The translations under genes and the position numbers were made by a program. From the NCBI GenBank assembly GCA_947629385.1, contig CANRDO010000021.1, positions 1 to 52,780 on the forward strand: a DNA stretch of 52,780 nucleotides. The letters are read 5' to 3'. The stretch is from an uncultured Lachnospiraceae bacterium (GTDB taxonomy: Bacteria > Bacillota > Clostridia > Lachnospirales > Lachnospiraceae). A model generated the notes under the pieces. That model searched no databases and was not told the DNA's origin. It worked only from the letters and a program-made list of their open reading frames with translations. This document shows, piece after piece, positions 1-5,900 of this stretch; the stretch's first letter is position 1, and every line of letters starts with the position of its first letter.

Positions 1-72
1 CGCAGTCTTCGATGTCGCGATATAGGTATATTCCGGCGCTTTGCTGAATGTAGTCGTAAAAGGGTTCTGCAT
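1..72 (-). CDS. 5' end of a putative ATP-binding (AAA/archaeal-ATPase-type) protein, cut by the window edge
   Basis: Only 24 codons are inside the window. The ATG at 72-70 has a GGAGG about 6 nt upstream on the minus strand, so this is a convincing translation start. The residues begin MQNPFTTTFSKAPEYTYI, which resembles the N-terminus of Firmicutes ATP-binding proteins with an archaeal-type ATPase domain (typically M-x-NPF-x-x-x-F-G/S...). No Walker motif is in view, so the family call is inference from the N-terminus alone. The gene sits directly downstream of a striking phased repeat array (85-160) that probably belongs to its control region. Confidence 0.45.
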   Translation of the reverse strand, partial: MQNPFTTTFSKAPEYTYIATSKTA

Positions 73-84
73 AGGAGACCTCCA

Positions 85-160
85 CTTTATACTTTTCATT
101 TTTCTTTATAGTATTTTATAAGTCTTTATACTTTTTCTTGCATTTTATACCTCTTTATAC
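85..160 (-). repeat. Phased array of YTTTATAC repeats upstream of the ATPase gene
   Basis: On the plus strand, CTTTATAC occurs exactly at 85-92, 124-131 and 153-160, with close variants at 104-111 (CTTTATAG), 114-121 (TTTTATAA) and 143-150 (TTTTATAC). The copies end at 92, 111, 121, 131, 150 and 160, so the intervals are 19, 10, 10, 19 and 10 bp. That is about one or two helical turns, placing the copies on one face of the DNA. The array lies 13 nt upstream of the leftward start codon at 72 and contains TATAAA-like promoter elements. A cooperative operator for autoregulation is the simplest reading; this is inference. Confidence 0.7.
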
Positions 161-439
161 TTTTTTGCAAGAAATTTGTATAGTCCAAGTGTAAATAATG
201 AAAACAGAAGAATATGATCAACAGCCCTCACTTGCAGCAAAACAAGAAACCTTGCCTCCTTCAAATGTATTCCGGGACAAGGTTTCAGTACTATCAAATC
301 CTGCTCACCACCGTGAAAACAAAGCTCCCGCAAAAGCAGTCCGCGAGTTCGCGCAGGATCCCGCCCGTGAGGGATAAATTTCCCAACACGGAGGATAGAT
401 ATAATCTCTCAATTTGTTTTTTTATCTGAAACATAAAAA
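161..439. other. Intergenic stretch with no supported gene
   Basis: No convincing gene was found. A 9-bp inverted repeat (GAAACCTTG at 246-254 with CAAGGTTTC at 278-286) is the only clear structure. It lacks a U-tract in either direction. A 59-codon open frame (198-377, plus) and a 62-codon minus frame across the phased repeats both lack ribosome binding sites. Confidence 0.5.
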
Positions 440-476
440 ATCTCCTTAACTGTATTTTTGTGATCGTTAAGGAGAT
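440..476 (-). terminator. Rho-independent terminator of the folT-folC-pheA-nitrilase operon
   Basis: An 11-bp perfect stem (ATCTCCTTAAC at 440-450 with GTTAAGGAGAT at 466-476) has a 15-nt loop and is followed on the minus strand by a run of T (plus-strand A run 435-440). It lies just downstream of the last leftward open frame (stop at 513). Confidence 0.85.
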
Positions 477-512
477 ACTGCGCCGTATGAAAAGGAGAAG
501 CCTGACTAAAAC

Positions 513-713
513 TCAGAAAATCTCCCTGAAAAAGGGCGCACTATCCCCATGAAAGGGATAAATGTAACCTTTTTTCAGTTGGAGATTCGTCATCTTCCAG
601 AACATACGCTTTCCTTTTTCAGTTACTTTAAAATTTTGTACTGCTTCTTCATTATAATCAACGCAGCCGGGGATTGCAACTGCTATTTGCAATAAGATTG
701 GCCTGCCTGAAAT
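513..713 (-). pseudogene. 66-codon coding remnant directly behind the nitrilase stop, same frame
   Basis: After the nitrilase TAG (714-716) the same frame stays open for 66 codons to TGA at 513-515. It reads as real protein (for example NEEAVQNFKVTEKGKRMFW and LKKGYIYPFHGDSAPFFREIF). There is no ATG near its beginning; a TTG and an internal ATG exist but have no good ribosome binding site. I do not recognise the family with confidence; the tail loosely recalls the C-terminus of flavodoxin-like oxidoreductases. It is best explained as the surviving 3' end of a gene whose front was lost, or as a separate mini-protein translated from an alternative start. Only read-through of the TAG would fuse it to the nitrilase. 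Confidence 0.4.
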
Positions 714-1583
714 CTACCAATGCACAAATTCCCCGCCAATGATCCCGCAGACGCCTTCATCTGACAAAATAGCATATTTGTCCGGACGTCTGTACTTGTC
801 GCCCATAATATCGTTGCTTCTATGCGTCCTGAGACGGTCTAAATCAAGCTCGGCAATATAAACGCCTGGCGCTCCCGGAGCTTCGAAAGCGCACATATCC
901 CGGACTCCTTCCGCCTGCCAAGGAACACCGTCGAAAAGAGTGGAATGTCCATTGCAATCGGGATGCCCCGCCGGATAATTGCAGGTCGCCACTGCCACCA
1001 TGTTCTCATATGCCCTTGAGCGCAAAGCGGACAGTCTGTTGATCTCCATCGGACACGCATTCGGCGCCAGTATGAGTTCGGCCCCTTTCAGCATCAATAT
1101 TCTTGCGCTCTCCGGGAATTCTCTGTCAAAGCAGATCATCGCGCCGATCTTTACGCTTCCTCTTCCAAAATCCAAGTCCGCGGTATAGAAATCCTCCCCA
1201 CCGTCCAATACTTTTTCAAGATCAAAAGCACAGGTATGCACCTTGGAATAGTGAAGGATCTCCCTGCCCGTTCGATCAAAAAAGGCAACGGAATTTAACG
1301 GCTTCGGACTATGCTTTTCAAGGAATGTAATCCCTATCGCCATCTGCAGTTCTGAGGCGAGATCACGAAAGCCACTCAAAAAAGCGCTTTCTTTTTCAAT
1401 GGCAAGAGCATTTAATTGATCCTGATCCTGCGGCAGATCGTACCCGTCGCTCCACATCTCCGGGAAAAGAGCGATATCCGCCCCTTTTTCCTCTGCCTCA
1501 ATGCAGGCTTTCTTTCCGATCAAAAAATTCTCATCGAGACTCTTTCCCGGCAGGATCTGTAAAAAAGCTATTTTGAGGTTCAT
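714..1583 (-). CDS. Carbon-nitrogen hydrolase (nitrilase superfamily)
   Basis: This enzyme should hydrolyse a C-N bond in a small cytosolic amide, carbamoyl compound or nitrile; the substrate is not predictable from motifs. The Glu-Lys-Cys triad is visible, numbered from the ATG at 1583: E42 in FPEM, K114 in YSKVH and C151 in MICFDREFP. The length (289 aa) is normal. An in-frame ATG 39 nt upstream exists, but the ATG at 1583 is preferred because AAAGGAAAGGA lies just upstream and MNLKIAFLQ fits the family N-terminus. It is the last intact gene of a leftward operon starting at folT, overlaps a small upstream ORF, and is followed by a coding remnant and a terminator. It may act as an omega-amidase or carbamoyl-type hydrolase, but that is a guess. 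Confidence 0.9.
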   Translation of the reverse strand: MNLKIAFLQILPGKSLDENFLIGKKACIEAEEKGADIALFPEMWSDGYDLPQDQDQLNALAIEKESAFLSGFRDLASELQMAIGITFLEKHSPKPLNSVAFFDRTGREILHYSKVHTCAFDLEKVLDGGEDFYTADLDFGRGSVKIGAMICFDREFPESARILMLKGAELILAPNACPMEINRLSALRSRAYENMVAVATCNYPAGHPDCNGHSTLFDGVPWQAEGVRDMCAFEAPGAPGVYIAELDLDRLRTHRSNDIMGDKYRRPDKYAILSDEGVCGIIGGEFVHW

Positions 1584-1839
1584 AGCTGAAGATTCCTTTC
1601 CTTTCATCCTCTGTCTTTTCATACGGATGCTTCACCAGGCATTTCAGGCATCCGTCGTCCCAAAGCTCCTCTTCCTTAAAATAGAGTTCCGTCAGCAGCT
1701 TTGCTGTTTCATCTGCATGGTCTTTCTCGCAGGTAAACAGATAATCCTCCCATTCCGGTTCGTCGAGACGGCTTCTTTTTCGGCTGCATACCGCCAAACG
1801 GCGGTGAATATCTGTCAGCTGAAGCTTGCGGCAGGTCAA
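1531..1839 (-). CDS. Hypothetical 102-aa protein between pheA and the nitrilase
   Basis: I do not recognise this protein. The frame opens with TTG at 1839, five nt after the pheA stop, and ends inside the nitrilase gene, overlapping it by about 53 nt. The composition is acidic and soluble, with a Trp/Cys-rich middle (PEWEDYLFTCEKDHADE, ELWDDGCLKCLVKHPYEK), which looks like real protein rather than a shadow frame. Against it, no ribosome binding site is evident at the TTG, and the last 17 or so codons are shared with the nitrilase start. It may be translationally coupled to pheA, or be a degraded gene trimmed by the arrival of the nitrilase. Confidence 0.4.
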   Translation of the reverse strand: MTCRKLQLTDIHRRLAVCSRKRSRLDEPEWEDYLFTCEKDHADETAKLLTELYFKEEELWDDGCLKCLVKHPYEKTEDERKGIFSYEPQNSFFTDPAGKESR

Positions 1840-1844
1840 AAATC

Positions 1845-2975
1845 TCAGTAATTCCCAAGGATCTTCATGTTGATGGCTTCCTCCCGGATGCCCCGCAGCG
1901 CGTTCTTCACGGCACTGTCATTCAAATTCCCGTCGAAATCCACAAAGAAGCGGTACTCCCAGTTCTGCCCCGGGATCGGCCGCGATTCGATCTTGCTCAT
2001 ATTCACGTTGTTGTAGATAAAGTGCGACAGAATATTATACAGTGCTCCGCTGTAATGCGGCACCTCAAAGCAGATGCTGATCTTCTTCGCGTCACGCCGG
2101 AAGATCCTCTGGTTCGTGACGATGATGAAGCGCGTTGAATTCGCTTTGTTGTAGTAAATATGATCCGCCAGCACTTCCAGCCCGAAATACTCCGCCGCGA
2201 AATGACTCGCCACAGCCGCCTGTGTCGGATCCTTGTCCTCGGCCACCTTCTTGGCCGCGCGCGCCGTATTGTCGAACGGGATCTGCTGCCACTCCCTGTG
2301 ACGATCCAGAAATTCCTCGCACTGCGAGAGCGCCTGCTGATGCGAGTACACTTTTTTGATCTGCGAGAGTTCCGTCCCCGGCAGGCCGAGCAGCGCATGT
2401 TCGCACTTGATGACCTGCTCCCCGACAATATAATTCTCAAAGTTCACCAGAAGATCGTAATTGTCCGCCACGATACCGGCGGACGAATTCTCGATCGGCA
2501 GCACCGCGTAGTCCGCCGCGCCCTCCGCGATCGCCTCCATCGCGTCGCGCCATTTTCGCACGTTGAAACAGTTTACATCCTTTCCGAAGTACTCGCGCAT
2601 CGCCGCATGGCTGTACGCGCCTTCCACGCCCTGATAGACGACGCGGATGTTCTCCCGCTCGATATCGTCCACCGCGATGAACGGCAGCCTCCCGGTCGCG
2701 CCGCGCTGCGCCAGAAGCTGATACTGCAGCTTGCGGCTCATGGACATGATCTGCTGAAACAGCTCCTGCACGCCGTGCTTGCTGAAATCGCCGTGCGCAA
2801 GCCCCGTCAGCGTCCGGATCTTCTCATTCTCCCTGTCCTTGTCAAACACCTTTTTCCCGTTGGCAATCTTGTACGCCGCAACGTCCTCGCTGATCTGCAG
2901 CCGTTCCTCGAACAGTTTCACGATCTGTGTGTCGATCGCGTCGATCTCTTCTCTCAACTCCAGTAAGTCCTTCAT
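1845..2975 (-). CDS. pheA: Bifunctional chorismate mutase / prephenate dehydratase (P-protein)
   Basis: The enzyme converts chorismate to prephenate and then phenylpyruvate, the committed route to phenylalanine. Three parts are visible in 376 aa. An AroQ-type chorismate mutase helix bundle covers about 1-90, with R8, R25 and the KVFDKDRENE segment. A prephenate dehydratase domain covers about 110-285, with YQGVEGAYS, VLPIENSSAG and the essential TRF at 281-283. A C-terminal ACT domain follows from about 297, with GALY at 310-313 and ESRP at 330-333, the phenylalanine-binding motifs, so feedback inhibition by Phe is expected. Its ATG overlaps the folC stop by 4 nt (ATGA), implying translational coupling to folate synthesis genes. 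Confidence 0.97.
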   Translation of the reverse strand: MKDLLELREEIDAIDTQIVKLFEERLQISEDVAAYKIANGKKVFDKDRENEKIRTLTGLAHGDFSKHGVQELFQQIMSMSRKLQYQLLAQRGATGRLPFIAVDDIERENIRVVYQGVEGAYSHAAMREYFGKDVNCFNVRKWRDAMEAIAEGAADYAVLPIENSSAGIVADNYDLLVNFENYIVGEQVIKCEHALLGLPGTELSQIKKVYSHQQALSQCEEFLDRHREWQQIPFDNTARAAKKVAEDKDPTQAAVASHFAAEYFGLEVLADHIYYNKANSTRFIIVTNQRIFRRDAKKISICFEVPHYSGALYNILSHFIYNNVNMSKIESRPIPGQNWEYRFFVDFDGNLNDSAVKNALRGIREEAINMKILGNY

Positions 2976-4426
2976 AGATCCTCCTCATAACCTTTCACGG
3001 CCCGCTCTACCTCTGCCAGAAACGACAACGACCCAAACGCAAGGATCACGTCGTCCGGCTCTGCCAGCTGAAAACTTTTTTGTACCGCCTCCGCAATGCT
3101 TTCCGCCGCCTCGACCGACGGATTCACCCTGCGCACCGCCTTTGCAAGCTCCTGCGCGGGAAGCGCGCGCGGATTGTCAGGCGTCTCCACCGCGAAGATA
3201 TGCTCCGCGAGTCCGGCTGTAATCTCTATGATTTTATCATATTCCTTGTCAGAAAACACTCCAAAAATATAATATTTTTTCTGTTTTGGAAAATACTCCT
3301 CGATAGAACGCCGCAGCACTGCCGCCGCGTCCGGATTGTGCGCCCCGTCGATGATCACGAGCGGATCCCTGTGTATGACGGAAAAGCGCCCTTTCCACTT
3401 AGTCTTTCGCAGGCCCTCTTTCACCGCAGCCTCGGAGATCTCGTAGCCGGACTGCCGCAGGATGCTGATGCACTCCAGGGCAAGCGCCGCGTTCTCTCTC
3501 TGGTGCGGTCCCGCCAGCGCGATCTCCACACGCCCAACCGGATCATAAGTGAAACTCTGAAAGCCAGGTTCGCAAGACGTTCTTCCTTCGGTCGGATTAC
3601 CCGTCCCCGGATAGGCCGGCATCTGCGATCTGTCCGATGATCTTTCGCTGTCTCCCGCAGAATTTTCTGAAAGGAAAACATTTTTGTTATCCGCTGTCCC
3701 GCTCTGTTCCGAGAAACAGCCAAAAATATTTTCCCGCACATCGGTGATCTCCTCCGGCCGCACAAATGTGCATGGGCAACCCTTTTTGGCCGCTTCCTCC
3801 CGGATCACCTGCTCCGCCTCCGGCAGCTGCCGCGCCGACGCCACCGGGACGCCCGGCTTCAGAATTCCGGCTTTGTTCCACGCGATCTCGGCCAACGTAT
3901 CCCCGAGAAATTCCATGTGATCCATACTGATCGAGGCAAGCACTGTAAGCACGGGAGTACGGATGATGTTCGTCGCGTCCAGCCTTCCGCCCATGCCGAC
4001 CTCCAGAAGCACCAGATCGCAGGTCCTCTTTTTAAAATAAAGCAGCGAAATTGCCGTCTCCACTTCAAAGACGGTCGGAAGCTTCATCCTACGGCGTTCC
4101 ATCTCCCCGTACGCCGTGGCAGCCATCGATGCACACTCTGCAAAATCTTCCCGACTTATGTATTCTGTTTCCACCTGTATCCTTTCCCGGTACGAAAACA
4201 GCGTCGGCGAGATGTACCGCCCGACCGTATATCCCGCCTCCTGCAGCACCGTGTAGAGATAGGCCAGCACAGAACCCTTCCCGTTCGTCCCTGCGATATG
4301 AATGAATTTCAGTTCGTCCTGCGGATTGCCGAGCAGCTCCAGCAGGTTCGTGATCGTCTCCAGACCGAGTTCATTGCCCTTCACCGCCACACGGTCGATG
4401 AATGCTCTCGCTTCTTTGTAATTCAT
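2972..4426 (-). CDS. folC: Folylpolyglutamate synthase / dihydrofolate synthase
   Basis: This Mur-ligase-family enzyme adds glutamate to dihydropteroate and to reduced folates, trapping them in the cytosol. The ATP-binding loop GTNGKGS is at 46-52, with GRLDATNI at about 147-154, SMDHMEFLGD at about 167-176 and the C-terminal-domain motif DGAHNPDA at about 360. A GGAGGG lies 3-4 nt before the ATG. At 484 aa it is longer than the usual 420-440 because of a polar, low-complexity insertion at roughly 237-288 between the two domains. It is coupled to pheA by a 4-nt overlap and follows folT by 85 nt, so its transcription is likely governed by the upstream THF riboswitch. Confidence 0.96.
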   Translation of the reverse strand: MNYKEARAFIDRVAVKGNELGLETITNLLELLGNPQDELKFIHIAGTNGKGSVLAYLYTVLQEAGYTVGRYISPTLFSYRERIQVETEYISREDFAECASMAATAYGEMERRRMKLPTVFEVETAISLLYFKKRTCDLVLLEVGMGGRLDATNIIRTPVLTVLASISMDHMEFLGDTLAEIAWNKAGILKPGVPVASARQLPEAEQVIREEAAKKGCPCTFVRPEEITDVRENIFGCFSEQSGTADNKNVFLSENSAGDSERSSDRSQMPAYPGTGNPTEGRTSCEPGFQSFTYDPVGRVEIALAGPHQRENAALALECISILRQSGYEISEAAVKEGLRKTKWKGRFSVIHRDPLVIIDGAHNPDAAAVLRRSIEEYFPKQKKYYIFGVFSDKEYDKIIEITAGLAEHIFAVETPDNPRALPAQELAKAVRRVNPSVEAAESIAEAVQKSFQLAEPDDVILAFGSLSFLAEVERAVKGYEEDL

Positions 4427-4511
4427 AATCCCTCCTAACAGTAAAACGGAGCGCCGCTCACCGCAGCGCCCCGCCCTTGTGCTCCGTGGGGAATCTACAG
4501 AGCAGAAATAT

Positions 4512-5078
4512 TCATGCTTTCGCCGTATCCTTCACCTGCTGCGCCGTCGCGCTGAGCACCAGATGCGTCACCGGACTCAGATACAGAAGACTGGTCAGCA
4601 CACAATAGACCGGCGTCATCAGCGCCCACTGCGCGACACGCCCCGGCATGATCGCGTAGAAGCTGAAACCGTTCATCAGCACCAGCCCGGCCGTCGTGAA
4701 GACCAGCGTGGACAGCACGGACGTGATCACCGTCGCGATGCAGATGAACACGATCTTGCGCGTGCGCGTGCCTGTTATCAGCGGACGGAACAGCGCCGGT
4801 ACGATGCCCCAGAGCATCGCCGCCACCGTGATCAGCGGATTGACTGCGTAGCCCTTTAACAGGCAGCCGAGCAGATCCGCCACCATGCCGCAGACGCCGC
4901 CGCCCAGAGGCCCGAACCAAAGTCCCGCCAGCACCGTGCACACGCTGCCGATCGTGATGCGGTAGGAACCTCCGAGATCGATCACGATCAAGCGCGCCAG
5001 CACGATCTGAAGCGCGACCAGGAATCCAAGGAAAACCAGTGTACGAGTGTCCCAGATTGTCTTTTTGTTTTTCTGCAT
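4512..5078 (-). CDS. folT: ECF transporter S component for folate (FolT family)
   Basis: This is a 188-aa integral membrane substrate-binding subunit of an energy-coupling-factor importer. It would capture folate and work with a shared EcfA-EcfA'-EcfT module, which is not in this window. Five or six hydrophobic segments are visible, and the N-terminal region contains LARLIVIDLGGSYRITIGSV followed by GLWFGPLGGGVCGMVADLLG, the FolT-type pattern. The ATG at 5078 is chosen because GGAGGTG sits 8 nt upstream; an ORF extension to 5195 would run through the leader. The gene lies directly behind a predicted THF riboswitch, which supports folate as the ligand, and precedes folC in the same operon. Confidence 0.9.
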   Translation of the reverse strand: MQKNKKTIWDTRTLVFLGFLVALQIVLARLIVIDLGGSYRITIGSVCTVLAGLWFGPLGGGVCGMVADLLGCLLKGYAVNPLITVAAMLWGIVPALFRPLITGTRTRKIVFICIATVITSVLSTLVFTTAGLVLMNGFSFYAIMPGRVAQWALMTPVYCVLTSLLYLSPVTHLVLSATAQQVKDTAKA

Positions 5079-5158
5079 AACAAAACACCTCCACAATGTG
5101 AGATAAGTGAATGAGTTAATAAATAATATTCCCTCCACATTATGAGGCATCCTCATAC

Positions 5159-5270
5159 TGTAGCAACGGGTGCGGAAAATGTATCGCAAACCCAATCTTC
5201 CGACGGGCTTTTCGGTTCAGGGCGACTCCCCAGCCGCTGACAACTTAACGCACAAATTCCTACTTCGCTA
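5159..5270 (-). ncRNA. Tetrahydrofolate (THF) riboswitch, folT leader
   Basis: The leftward leader carries the core of the Firmicutes THF riboswitch: GCGTTAAGT (about 5253-5245), a GGCTGGGGAGTCGCC element, CGAAAAGC, and GGTTTGCG-rich and CCGC-rich 3' elements. A closing stem forms between TAGCGA (5270-5265) and TTGCTA (5166-5161), with an alternative GTAGG/CTAC pairing. It lies between a strong promoter and folT. Downstream, a perfect TATGAGG-ATG-CCTCATA hairpin and two GTGGAGG segments suggest that ribosome access to the folT start is what is controlled. The identification is by recalled consensus, not a covariance search. Confidence 0.82.
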
Positions 5271-5285
5271 TTATTTATTTAGGCT

Positions 5286-5313
5286 ATTATAGCATATCAC
5301 ATATATATTGCAA
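5286..5313 (-). promoter_or_regulatory. SigmaA promoter of the folT operon
   Basis: TTGCAA (5313-5308) and TATAAT (5291-5286) on the minus strand are separated by 16 bp. Transcription would begin just before the THF riboswitch. Confidence 0.8.
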
Positions 5314-5485
5314 GTAAAAAATTTGCCCTGCCATGCCAACTCATATTAGCTGCATATCTATTTACTTCATATGCGTCACACGGGAATCAACACATAGAAA
5401 TAATCATGTCTGGAAATGCTATAGTGATGTGGAGAATATCAGAATTGTTCTGCCAACAGCTGTCTGCTTATGAAGGGGGTTCTTT

Positions 5486-5869
5486 ATGAGATCAAAATTT
5501 ATCCGCTGCGGTATGTACGGCTGGTGCATCGAGGTGCTCTGGACCGGCCTGCACTCTCTCGCAAGCCATGATCCGAAGCTGACGGGCACTTCGTCCCTAC
5601 GCATGTTCCCGATCTACGGCATGGCCTCGGTGATCGGCCCGCTCTCCGCTCACCTCAAGCGCTTCGGCGCCGTCACGCGCGGACTCGTCTATATGCTCGG
5701 CATCTACGCCGTGGAATACAGCACCGGCACTTATCTGAAAAAGCGCGGCTGCTGTCCCTGGGACTACAGCGATTCCCCGTATCACGTGAACGGAGTGATC
5801 CGGCTCGACTACGCGCCGCTGTGGTTTTTGACCGGACTGTTTTACGAAAAGGCGGCCCAGACATCCTAA
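5486..5869 (+). CDS. Small CmpB-like membrane protein (putative ABC-transporter type IV family)
   Basis: This 127-aa protein has about four hydrophobic segments and the family's conserved cysteine/tryptophan region: CCPWDYSDSPYHVNG, then IRLDYAPLWFLTGLFYE near the C-terminus. The family (PF06541-type) is annotated as a putative ABC-transporter membrane protein, but no partner ATPase is adjacent and its function is unknown. AAGGGGG lies 6-12 nt before the ATG. The gene stands alone on the plus strand between two leftward units. A possible extended -10 (TGCTATAGT, ending near 5425) precedes it, with a poor -35. Confidence 0.8.
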   Translation: MRSKFIRCGMYGWCIEVLWTGLHSLASHDPKLTGTSSLRMFPIYGMASVIGPLSAHLKRFGAVTRGLVYMLGIYAVEYSTGTYLKKRGCCPWDYSDSPYHVNGVIRLDYAPLWFLTGLFYEKAAQTS

Positions 5870-5900
5870 GATGCCCTGCCGCCAATATCTTGCCACATCC

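Noticed and set aside
145..333. 62-codon minus-strand frame ending inside the phased repeats
   Set aside because: It crosses the regulatory repeat array and has no ribosome binding site.
198..377. 59-codon frame starting ATGAAAACAGAAG
   Set aside because: No ribosome binding site, composition changes sharply along the frame, and no family is recognised.
4446..4487. Inverted repeat ACGGAGC/GCTCCGT between folT and folC as a terminator
   Set aside because: The 28-nt loop is long and no T-run follows; it would also cut folC off from the riboswitch promoter.
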